From an uncultured Roseburia sp. (GTDB taxonomy: Bacteria > Bacillota > Clostridia > Lachnospirales > Lachnospiraceae): a stretch of 5,128 bases of DNA. The DNA lies in the NCBI GenBank assembly GCA_947564765.1, contig CANODN010000167.1, positions 1 to 5,128 of the forward strand, given 5' to 3'. The stretch's first letter is position 1. Every line of letters starts with the position of its first letter. The notes under the pieces were generated by a model. The model was not told the DNA's origin. It was given only the letters and a program-made list of their open reading frames with translations, and ran no database searches. This document shows positions 1-5,128 of this stretch, piece by piece. Both the position numbers and the translations under genes were made by a program.

Positions 1-40
1 GTATCCCTTTATGTGCTGTAATACGCACAGTAACAATGAA

Positions 41-55
41 ATACCCTTCGGGTAT
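41..55. repeat. Short perfect hairpin at the repeat junction
   Basis: ATACCC (41-46), loop TTC (47-49) and GGGTAT (50-55) form a perfect 6-bp inverted repeat. It lies at the boundary of the 51-bp units, so it would recur if more copies exist upstream. It is not followed by a clean T-run (the next bases are CCCTTTATG), so it does not look like a standard terminator. Function unknown; it may be an RNA structure or a by-product of the repeat. Confidence 0.5.
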
Positions 56-64
56 CCCTTTATG

Positions 65-73
65 TGCTGTAAT
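65..73 (+). promoter_or_regulatory. Possible extended -10 promoter element for the PBP gene
   Basis: TG at 65-66, one base, then TGTAAT at 68-73 resembles an extended -10 element, one mismatch from TATAAT. The same motif occurs in the first repeat copy at 14-22, so the duplication could have doubled the promoter. No good -35 hexamer is visible about 17 bp upstream of the second copy (around 45-50). Transcription would begin near 80, leaving a leader of about 22 nt. The call rests on sequence resemblance only. Confidence 0.25.
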
Positions 74-89
74 ACACACAGTAATAATG

Positions 90-96
90 AAAGGAG
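90..96 (+). promoter_or_regulatory. Ribosome binding site of the class A PBP gene
   Basis: AAAGGAG lies 6 nt before the ATG at 103 and fits the anti-Shine-Dalgarno sequence well. It fixes the start of the PBP at 103. It sits exactly where the second repeat copy ends. Confidence 0.85.
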
Positions 97-102
97 TTTA
101 TT

Positions 103-2688
103 ATGAACTATGGAAAAAATAGTACTCGTAAGAGGGAAAAAGAGCTTACTTCCAAAGGTACTATGATTCGCAGAAAATTCAATCTCATATTTTTAAAAAC
201 ACTGCTGATCTGTTTCATTGCAGTCGGCGTCATCGGATGCTGCGCAGGAATCGGCATTGCCAAAGGCGTTATTGATGCGGCGCCTGAGATTAATCTTGAC
301 GATGCCACTCCTACCGGTTTTCTTTCTGTCGTACTGGATACAGAAGGAAATCAGACTGCCCGGCTGGTAGCTACCGGTTCTAACCGTGTCTATGCCACCA
401 TTGACGAGATCCCTATCAATCTTCAGCATGCATTTGTTGCAATTGAAGACGAACGTTTCTATGAACATAACGGCATTGATCTAAAGGGTATTCTCCGTGC
501 CGGAATCAGGGGCATTACAAGCGGACATTTTTCAGAGGGCGCAAGTACGATTACGCAGCAGCTTTTGAAAAACAATGTATTTACCAGCTGGACCAGTGAA
601 ACCGCACTTGCAGACAAATTCAAACGAAAGATTCAGGAACAGTATCTGGCTATACAGCTGGAAAAAAAGGTCTCCAAAGACTGGATTCTGGAAAATTACT
701 TAAACACCATTAACCTCGGACAGAATACACTGGGCGTTCAGGCAGCGTCAAAACGATATTTCAACAAAAATGCATCAGAGCTTTCTTTGTCTGAATGTGC
801 CGTAATTGCCGCTATTACTCAGAATCCTTCCGGCCTTAATCCCATCAGCCACCCAGACAAGAATCTGGAACGAAGAAATAAAGTACTGGACAATATGCTG
901 AAGCATGAATATATTACGCAGGAGGAATATGACGAGGCCATTGCAGATGATGTTTATGACCGCATCCAGATCGTCAATACCGCTGTGGAAGAGGAATCCG
1001 TAACTTCTTATTTTGTAGATGCACTGACAGACCAGGTCATTCAGGATTTAATTGATTTAAAGGGATATACGGAAACACAGGCATACAAAGCACTCTATAA
1101 CGGAGGCCTTACAATCTATTCTACGCAAAATCCCGCTCTGCAGGCAATCTGTGATGAAGAGGTCAATAATCAGGATAATTATCCTCTGTCTCCAAAATAC
1201 TCCTTCTCCTACCGTCTGACCATCGAAAAGCCGGATGGAACTTATGCAAACTATAGCGAACAGACGATGCTTTCCTATTATCAGTCTTCTAACAGCGAAT
1301 ACGATATCAATTTCTCATCCATCGAAGAAGCACAGGCAGCTATCGACCAATATAAGGCAGACATCATGGAGGAGGGCGACAAGATTGTAGAAGCAGGCGA
1401 AACAGTCACCTTTACCTTACAGCCGGAAGCAGCCCTTACCCTGATCAATCAGGAAACCGGAGAAGTGGCAGCCATTGTAGGCGGAAGAGGCGATAAAACC
1501 GCAAGCAAAACATTAAACAGAGCCACAAATACGGCAAGGCAGCCTGGTTCCACCTTTAAGATCCTGGCAGCTTATGCACCTGCTCTCGACAGCGGAGGCC
1601 TTACTTTGGCATCGGTACAGGATGATGCCCCTTATTCCTATGAAAACGGAACCTCCTTACGAAATTATGACAATTCCTTCCGGGGATTTACCCCATTGCG
1701 GGAAGCCATCACCCATTCCATTAATATTGTTACCGTCAAAACTCTGACAGAAATCGGCACCAGCTTAGGCTACAGCTATTTACATGATTTTCGGTTTACG
1801 ACACTTGTAGATGACGACAATAATCAGGCCCTGGCTTTAGGCGGCATTACAAAGGGTGTCACCAACCTGGAGCTGACTGCAGCATATGCCTCCATTGCCA
1901 ATCACGGCACCTATATTAAACCCCGGTTTTATACCAAAATTCTGGATCATGACGGTAATATCTTAATCGACAATACGCCTCAGACACACGGCGTACTGAA
2001 GCCTTCTACCGCATGGCTTCTGACAAACGCCATGCAGGATGTCGTAACAAAGGGGACCGGTACTGCCGTAAATTTCGGAAACATGGCCATTGCCGGCAAA
2101 ACCGGTACGACCACCAAAAACAGAGATGCTTTGTTTGCCGGATTTACTCCCTATTACACCTGTGTTGTCTGGGGTGGTTATGATGACAATACGCCTCAGG
2201 ACAGCGGCACGACCTCTTATCCGAAAGCCATTTGGAGAGCCGTGATGCAGCGGGTTCATGAGAATCTGGAATACAAGGATTTTACAATGCCGGATGATAT
2301 TACGACTGCAACCGTATGCAAAAAATCCGGCAAGCTGGTGGTTGCCGGTCTTTGTGACGCCGATCCCAGAGGCAGCATGGCATCAACGGAATATTTCGCT
2401 GAAGGAACCGTTCCCACCGACTACTGTGATCACCATGTCAACGTAACAATCTGTGCAGAATCGGGCATGCTGGCAACTGACTTTTGTCCAGACCGTGTAG
2501 GAGGCGTCTATATTACCGGAGGCACTCCGGGTTCCGCCGATGATCCATACCTTTTGGCAGAAGGCTCTGCTACCAATACATGTCCCATACATCTTTCCCC
2601 TGCTGCTCCGGCAGCTCCGGAGCCCGTTCAGGATGTCATCAGTGAACCGAAAAAGAAAGAATCCGGCGGCAAGAAAAAGAACCGGTAA
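103..2688 (+). CDS. Class A penicillin-binding protein (bifunctional transglycosylase/transpeptidase, PBP1A type)
   Basis: This 861-aa peptidoglycan synthase polymerises lipid II into glycan strands (GT51 domain) and cross-links stem peptides (transpeptidase domain) on the outer face of the membrane. Residues 1-25 are basic and cytoplasmic, and about 26-57 form the single membrane anchor. GT51 motifs are complete: EDERFYEH at 115-122 (catalytic Glu115), GASTITQQLLKN at 146-157, KIQE at 176-179 (second Glu179) and ENYLN at 197-201. The transpeptidase domain follows a linker (about 350-440): STFK at 483-486 (nucleophile Ser483, Lys486), SIN at 539-541 and KTGT at 666-669. Residues 735-830 form a tail with six cysteines (739, 751, 775, 784, 795, 827), then a Pro/Ala stretch and a Lys-rich end; no PASTA domain is seen. 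Length fits Firmicutes class A PBPs. The start is set by AAAGGAG 6 nt upstream. It appears monocistronic, ending in the terminator at 2703-2748. Family call is firm; the exact paralogue (ponA-like) is not. Confidence 0.97.
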   Translation: MNYGKNSTRKREKELTSKGTMIRRKFNLIFLKTLLICFIAVGVIGCCAGIGIAKGVIDAAPEINLDDATPTGFLSVVLDTEGNQTARLVATGSNRVYATIDEIPINLQHAFVAIEDERFYEHNGIDLKGILRAGIRGITSGHFSEGASTITQQLLKNNVFTSWTSETALADKFKRKIQEQYLAIQLEKKVSKDWILENYLNTINLGQNTLGVQAASKRYFNKNASELSLSECAVIAAITQNPSGLNPISHPDKNLERRNKVLDNMLKHEYITQEEYDEAIADDVYDRIQIVNTAVEEESVTSYFVDALTDQVIQDLIDLKGYTETQAYKALYNGGLTIYSTQNPALQAICDEEVNNQDNYPLSPKYSFSYRLTIEKPDGTYANYSEQTMLSYYQSSNSEYDINFSSIEEAQAAIDQYKADIMEEGDKIVEAGETVTFTLQPEAALTLINQETGEVAAIVGGRGDKTASKTLNRATNTARQPGSTFKILAAYAPALDSGGLTLASVQDDAPYSYENGTSLRNYDNSFRGFTPLREAITHSINIVTVKTLTEIGTSLGYSYLHDFRFTTLVDDDNNQALALGGITKGVTNLELTAAYASIANHGTYIKPRFYTKILDHDGNILIDNTPQTHGVLKPSTAWLLTNAMQDVVTKGTGTAVNFGNMAIAGKTGTTTKNRDALFAGFTPYYTCVVWGGYDDNTPQDSGTTSYPKAIWRAVMQRVHENLEYKDFTMPDDITTATVCKKSGKLVVAGLCDADPRGSMASTEYFAEGTVPTDYCDHHVNVTICAESGMLATDFCPDRVGGVYITGGTPGSADDPYLLAEGSATNTCPIHLSPAAPAAPEPVQDVISEPKKKESGGKKKNR

Positions 2689-2702
2689 CCATTCCGCAGC
2701 AG

Positions 2703-2748
2703 AAAAAGACCGATACCCCATACAACAATGAGGGTACCGGTCTTTTTT
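2703..2748. terminator. Bidirectional intrinsic terminator between convergent genes
   Basis: Arms 2703-2718 and 2732-2747 pair over 16 positions with one exception (2713 against 2737) around a 13-nt loop. On the plus strand the stem ends in a run of six T (2743-2748) and stops the PBP transcript 15 nt after its stop codon. On the minus strand the T-run is 2707-2703, and the single mismatch becomes a G-U wobble, so the minus-strand RNA stem is uninterrupted. The stop codon of the ECF S component (2749-2747) overlaps the base of the structure. Both convergent transcripts can therefore end here. Confidence 0.9.
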
Positions 2749-3316
2749 ACCGTACTGTCTTACCTGTTTCTTTCTGAAAATGAACAATTCCTGTACGATC
2801 CAAAGCAAGCATCAGCGCCGGAATCAGTACCAGCTGAAGGATGATTCCCGGAATCGCATTAATAAAAGCTCCCGCCATAAACATCTTCCAGGTAAAGGCC
2901 TCCCCTGTCATACCAACCAACAGGATCTGTACCATTCCCCAGACAATCCGGCCGCCCAGCATGGCAGTGATCAGCGCGCGATACAAAGACACGATACACT
3001 TCCATCTGGAATGTTCATAAAGAAACCCTGCAATGATTCCATAGGCGGCCAGTTCAAATGCCATAGAAATACAGGACGGCATTGGCGGCATCCCGAATAC
3101 TGCATACCGAAACAGCGGCAGTATAAATCCGACAATACCGCCACACTGCCAGCCGCAGATCAAACCGCACACCAGAACTGGAATGTGCATCGGCAGCAGC
3201 ATACTGCCGATCTGCGGAATCTGCATCGTGAAAAAAGGCAATGCCATGCCAATTGCCATAAGCATAGCCGATATTACCAGGTTTTGTGTCGATTTTCTTA
3301 TCCTTGTCTGATTCAT
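2747..3316 (-). CDS. ECF transporter S component (substrate-binding membrane subunit)
   Basis: This 189-aa hydrophobic protein has about six predicted membrane segments (roughly 14-32, 45-68, 83-101, 107-133 as one or two, 145-175). Size and topology match S components of energy-coupling factor vitamin transporters, which bind substrate and dock onto a shared EcfA/EcfA'/EcfT module. Helix 1 carries Ala17-x3-Ala21-x3-Ala25, the AxxxA-type pattern used by S components to contact EcfT. Other features are LPMHIPVL at 41-48, the FGMPPM loop at 74-79 and AGAFINAIPG at 148-157. The start ATG is preceded by AAAGGAGA with a 7-nt spacing. No EcfA or EcfT gene is in the window, which is normal for group II systems. 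The gene follows the kinase-like gene by 53 bp and probably shares its transcript. Substrate is unknown; related clostridial proteins are often left unspecific, and a pantothenate-type (PanT) or other vitamin role is possible but unproven. Confidence 0.88.
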   Translation of the reverse strand: MNQTRIRKSTQNLVISAMLMAIGMALPFFTMQIPQIGSMLLPMHIPVLVCGLICGWQCGGIVGFILPLFRYAVFGMPPMPSCISMAFELAAYGIIAGFLYEHSRWKCIVSLYRALITAMLGGRIVWGMVQILLVGMTGEAFTWKMFMAGAFINAIPGIILQLVLIPALMLALDRTGIVHFQKETGKTVR

Positions 3317-3322
3317 AGCAAA

Positions 3323-3330
3323 TCTCCTTT
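3323..3330 (-). promoter_or_regulatory. Ribosome binding site of the ECF S component
   Basis: On the minus strand AAAGGAGA precedes the ATG at 3316-3314 with 7 nt between GGAG and the start. It sits in the 53-bp gap after the kinase gene. No convincing -10 or -35 pair is visible in this gap, which supports co-transcription with the kinase. Confidence 0.8.
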
Positions 3331-3369
3331 CGCTTGGCCTTTCCCTGTATCTGTTTCATGAAAAGCACA

Positions 3370-4419
3370 TCATACAAAAAATTCACTGGTATCCAGATTG
3401 ATATCGCTGCGTTTCTCTACATCACAGCACTGATAATAATGTTCCTCAAAGGGCATCCACTGTTGTTCAAAAGCGGTAAAATAACTGCCCTCCCGTATTT
3501 GCAGGCGCCTTGTCTGCTCCTCTCTGGAGCAGGTCAGAAAAATTTTAAGCTGATAAGCCTCCCGAAGATGCGGATGATGGGAATAACTTCCTTCGATAAT
3601 GTTCAGCCGCTTCGGGAAAACCCGGGATGATTCTGTTATCTGCCCCCTCTGGCAATCATAGGGACGATAGAGTACCGTCTGTTTCTTTTGAGCCGGTTCT
3701 AAAACCTCCTGGATGAATCGATTAAAATCAATATTTCCACCGGGAACTTCCTTCCAATTCCCGGAACGTTTTTCTAAAGGCAAATAAAAATCATCCATAT
3801 GAAAAATGTTACAGTCAAAAATCCTGCCAAGAAGACCGGCAAAGCCTGTCTTTCCGCTGCCGCATCTTCCGTCAATGCCAATCATCACCGGATCTTCCTT
3901 TTCCATAAGTCCTGCAACTGCGGCAATCGCCGGAAAATACCCTGCGTATGCTCTCTTAAGAAGCCGGTAATGAGGATGATAAGCCTCCCGATAGCCCTGA
4001 CTGTGATGAACCGGCGGACAGCCCCGGTTCTCCCAGGCCTTTAGCCATTCCTCCATTCCAGGTATATGCAGCTTCTGCAATTCTTCCATTTTACTGCGTA
4101 ATCCCTCTGCAGATCCGCAATGCTCTCTTGCTGTCAGAAGGAATAATTCTGCCAGAATCTTAATTTCTGCCTCTGATTTACAAAAAGACAGAGGAAAACG
4201 GCATAACCCGCCTCCGATGGGTTCTATATTCTTTGGAACCGTATCGGAAGGAAGTTCTGCCATTTCCTCTTTCAAAAAGGTCAGCACGGACTGTTTTTCT
4301 GTCACAAGATGCTCCGGTCCGTATTCACTTTGAAATGCAAGCTTTCCGTAATCCTGTATTTCCATTTCGGGATATCTGGCTGCATGCTCTTCTACTATTC
4401 GGAAAAATGTATCGTTCAT
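3370..4419 (-). CDS. Uridine kinase-like P-loop protein with conserved N-terminal domain
   Basis: With the start chosen here the protein has 349 aa. The C-terminal part (about 178-345) is a P-loop kinase of the uridine kinase/phosphoribulokinase type: Walker A GIDGRCGSGKT at 181-191 (Lys190, Thr191), HMDDFYLP at 207-214 with the likely catalytic/Mg acidic pair Asp209-Asp210, YRPYDC at 251-256, IIEGSYSHHP at 274-283, and an Arg-rich lid region (Arg304, Arg305, Arg309). The first ~160 residues form a separate domain with RYPEMEIQDYGKLAFQSEYG at 15-34 and an IEPIGGGLCR motif at 65-74; I recall such domains from hypothetical proteins but know no function. Start: the longest frame opens with TTG at 4497, but ATG at 4419-4417 has AGGGG 8 nt upstream on the minus strand, fits the domain edge, and lies downstream of a TATAAT. 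The phosphate acceptor is unknown; uridine is only the family default. The S-component gene follows by 53 bp, suggesting uptake plus phosphorylation of one substrate. Confidence 0.85.
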   Translation of the reverse strand: MNDTFFRIVEEHAARYPEMEIQDYGKLAFQSEYGPEHLVTEKQSVLTFLKEEMAELPSDTVPKNIEPIGGGLCRFPLSFCKSEAEIKILAELFLLTAREHCGSAEGLRSKMEELQKLHIPGMEEWLKAWENRGCPPVHHSQGYREAYHPHYRLLKRAYAGYFPAIAAVAGLMEKEDPVMIGIDGRCGSGKTGFAGLLGRIFDCNIFHMDDFYLPLEKRSGNWKEVPGGNIDFNRFIQEVLEPAQKKQTVLYRPYDCQRGQITESSRVFPKRLNIIEGSYSHHPHLREAYQLKIFLTCSREEQTRRLQIREGSYFTAFEQQWMPFEEHYYQCCDVEKRSDINLDTSEFFV

Positions 4420-4427
4420 CTGCATAT

Positions 4428-4432
4428 CCCCT
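4428..4432 (-). promoter_or_regulatory. Ribosome binding site deciding the kinase start
   Basis: AGGGG on the minus strand lies 8 nt before the ATG at 4419-4417, but only 2 nt before the alternative ATG at 4425-4423, which is too close. No Shine-Dalgarno sequence precedes the TTG at 4497-4495. This favours the 4419 start. Confidence 0.6.
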
Positions 4433-4454
4433 GCGCTTTCTTCTGCCAGTGAAT

Positions 4455-4480
4455 TTTCATTATAAATGATTGTAACGAAA
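4455..4480. promoter_or_regulatory. 26-bp inverted repeat overlapping a -10 box (candidate operator) upstream of the kinase gene
   Basis: Arms 4455-4465 (TTTCATTATAA) and 4470-4480 (TTGTAACGAAA) are inverted copies matching at 9 of 11 positions, separated by 4 bases. The left arm includes the minus-strand TATAAT (4464-4459). A bound dimeric repressor would cover the -10 region. A small palindrome, CCGACTTCGG (4481-4490), lies directly next to it. I do not recognise the motif as a standard Fur/PerR/Zur 7-1-7, CcpA or BlaI site. Confidence 0.45.
4459..4464 (-). promoter_or_regulatory. -10 box of a probable promoter for the kinase/S-component operon
   Basis: A perfect TATAAT reads on the minus strand here, 39 bp before the ATG at 4419, giving a leader of about 33 nt. 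No good TTGACA-like -35 is visible 16-18 bp upstream (the bases there read like AAGTCG), so an activator may be needed or the match may be chance. It lies between the histidine kinase stop and the chosen kinase start. Confidence 0.45.
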
Positions 4481-4506
4481 CCGACTTCGGATTGCAAGGT
4501 AAGAAT

Positions 4507-5073
4507 CTAATTTTTTTCTATCATAGAAAAGGTAAGGATCACCTTAAACAAATCTCCGTCTACTACCAGCTCAAACGTCCCCTGCATCAACTCGGTAAGA
4601 CTTTTTGCAATGGATAAGCCAAGGCCGCTGCCCTCTGTATTTCTGGAGCTGTCACCTCTTACAAAACGCTCCATTAATTCATCCGCTTCTATATTTAATG
4701 CATATTTAGAAATATTGCGGAAAATAATTCTGCCGGACTGCTCTGACTGTTCAATATTGACATACGCTCTGGTGGAGGGCTGGGCATATTTGCAGATATT
4801 ATTCATCAGATTTTCAAAAATGCGCCACAGATGTCTGGGATCTGCCTGAATAATAAAAGGTTTGTCGTTTCCCTGCACCATAAGATCAATCTGATTTGCC
4901 TTTAATTTTTCTTCAAATTCTCCAATCGTCTGAATCAGCATGACATGCACGTCACAGCTTTCATAAACGACGGTCAGATTTCCGGTAGAGGCCTTCGACG
5001 CTTCCATAAGATCCTCAATCAGCTTTTTTAAGCGGCCGGACTGACGGCTCAATACTTCCAGATATTCCTGCAC
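4507..5073 (-). CDS. Sensor histidine kinase, 5'-truncated (ATP-binding domain fragment, probable pseudogene)
   Basis: The 188-aa open frame is the C-terminal part of a two-component sensor kinase. Residues 1-32 look like the second dimerisation (HisKA) helix, ending in RLKKLIEDLMEASKASTGN (14-32). The HATPase domain follows: N box ENLMNNICKYA (87-97), F box ERFVRGD (135-141) and G2 box GSGLGL (148-153). The usual G1 box (DxGxG) is absent, replaced by NISKYALNIEADEL (120-133); I recall this variant from Firmicutes kinases of the VanS-like group, so it need not mean inactivity. The phospho-acceptor His, HAMP, membrane and sensor segments are missing. The only start is GTG at 5073 with no ribosome binding site. 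Upstream in frame, family-like residues (INNPN) continue to about 5088, then two TAA codons (5097-5092) occur and similarity ends. A complete kinase was most likely broken here by insertion, rearrangement or an assembly join. Without a sensor or His it cannot signal alone. No response regulator is in the window. Confidence 0.72.
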   Translation of the reverse strand: MQEYLEVLSRQSGRLKKLIEDLMEASKASTGNLTVVYESCDVHVMLIQTIGEFEEKLKANQIDLMVQGNDKPFIIQADPRHLWRIFENLMNNICKYAQPSTRAYVNIEQSEQSGRIIFRNISKYALNIEADELMERFVRGDSSRNTEGSGLGLSIAKSLTELMQGTFELVVDGDLFKVILTFSMIEKN

Positions 5074-5088
5074 ATTGGGATTGTTGAT

Positions 5089-5128
5089 TTTTTATTACAG
5101 AAACAGGGTGTCACCAAGGATTTGAAAG
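5089..5128. other. Unassigned sequence replacing the 5' part of the histidine kinase
   Basis: From about 5089 to the window end the DNA no longer encodes histidine kinase-like residues in any minus-strand frame. The expected H-box helix (a DLKTPLTS-like motif) should be here and is not. The segment contains a GGTG-T-CACC palindrome at 5107-5115. It may be the edge of an inserted element or another rearrangement, but only 40 bp are visible and I cannot identify it. Confidence 0.45.

Larger units (their letters stand above)
1..91. repeat. 51-bp tandem repeat upstream of PBP gene (two copies visible)
   Basis: Positions 1-40 and 52-91 match at 38 of 40 bases (differences at 25/76, G to A, and 34/85, C to T), giving a 51-bp period. 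The 11 bases between them (41-51) belong to the unit; the second copy is followed by the ribosome binding site instead. The first copy starts at the window edge, so the array may continue to the left. The unit contains a short inverted repeat (TGTGC at 12-16 with GCACA at 25-29, weakened in copy 2) and a hairpin at the unit junction (41-55). The period is a multiple of three and several frames stay open through it, but no frame has a convincing ribosome binding site. I therefore treat it as a non-coding or undetermined repeat. Confidence 0.85.

Noticed and set aside
1..91. Possible CRISPR array from the direct repeat
   Set aside because: The second copy follows almost at once: only 11 bases separate the matching blocks and they are part of the unit, so there is no spacer of normal length. 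Only two copies are visible and no cas gene is present.
2383..2808. Minus-strand open frame of 141 codons
   Set aside because: It runs antisense through the PBP 3' end and across the terminator, has no recognisable domain or ribosome binding site, and is a shadow of the PBP frame.
2780..3361. Plus-strand open frame of 193 codons
   Set aside because: It is antisense to the S-component gene, which has a ribosome binding site, membrane topology and family motifs. The plus-strand product is a low-complexity polar sequence without motifs.
3317..3369. Riboswitch in front of the S-component gene, as is common for vitamin transporters
   Set aside because: The gap is only 53 bp and includes the ribosome binding site, with no terminator hairpin or promoter. 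It is too short for the known vitamin riboswitches.
3054..3386. Minus-strand open frame of 110 codons overlapping the S component and the kinase end
   Set aside because: It is out of frame with both real genes, lacks a good ribosome binding site for its start, and its product has no recognisable features.
4420..4506. Riboswitch or attenuator upstream of the kinase gene
   Set aside because: After the likely transcription start only about 33 nt of leader remain, and there is no terminator-type stem with a T-run. The inverted repeat overlaps the -10 box and is better read as a DNA operator.
5089..5115. Terminal inverted repeat of an IS256-type element
   Set aside because: The segment is vaguely like the end of such elements on the plus strand, but in that orientation the element body would lie where the histidine kinase is. 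No transposase or second end is visible.

Overview
The window looks like chromosomal DNA of a low-to-mid GC Clostridia species, most likely a gut Lachnospiraceae relative. This is inferred from the protein style (Firmicutes-type class A PBP, group II ECF S component, a compact histidine kinase with an atypical G1 box), the strong AGGAG-type ribosome binding sites and the codon use. No rRNA, tRNA or marker gene is present to confirm it.

Layout, left to right. Positions 1-102 hold a 51-bp tandem repeat (two copies visible, the first starting at the window edge) just in front of a plus-strand gene. Positions 103-2688 (+) encode a complete 861-aa bifunctional class A penicillin-binding protein with all expected transglycosylase and transpeptidase motifs and a cysteine-containing C-terminal extension. 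Positions 2703-2748 form a bidirectional terminator that separates it from three convergent minus-strand genes. In their direction of transcription (right to left) these are: the C-terminal part of a sensor histidine kinase (4507-5073), cut off at its 5' end by unrelated sequence; a P-loop uridine-kinase-like protein fused to a conserved N-terminal domain (3370-4419, with a better start than the longest open frame suggests); and an ECF transporter S component (2747-3316).

How they work together. The PBP stands alone as a peptidoglycan synthase. The kinase and S component are 53 bp apart, in the same direction, and share the downstream terminator, so they probably form a two-gene operon. A vitamin- or nucleoside-like substrate could be imported and then phosphorylated, but the substrate is not visible from sequence. 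A perfect TATAAT embedded in a 26-bp inverted repeat lies just upstream of the kinase, which suggests a regulated promoter. The histidine kinase fragment retains its ATP-binding domain but lacks sensor, membrane and phospho-acceptor histidine segments, and is probably a remnant.

The points most worth a second look are the 51-bp repeat in front of the PBP, the truncation junction near 5089-5094, the operator-like dyad at 4455-4480, and the two-domain kinase paired with the S component. I found no clear new defence, mobile or RNA system.
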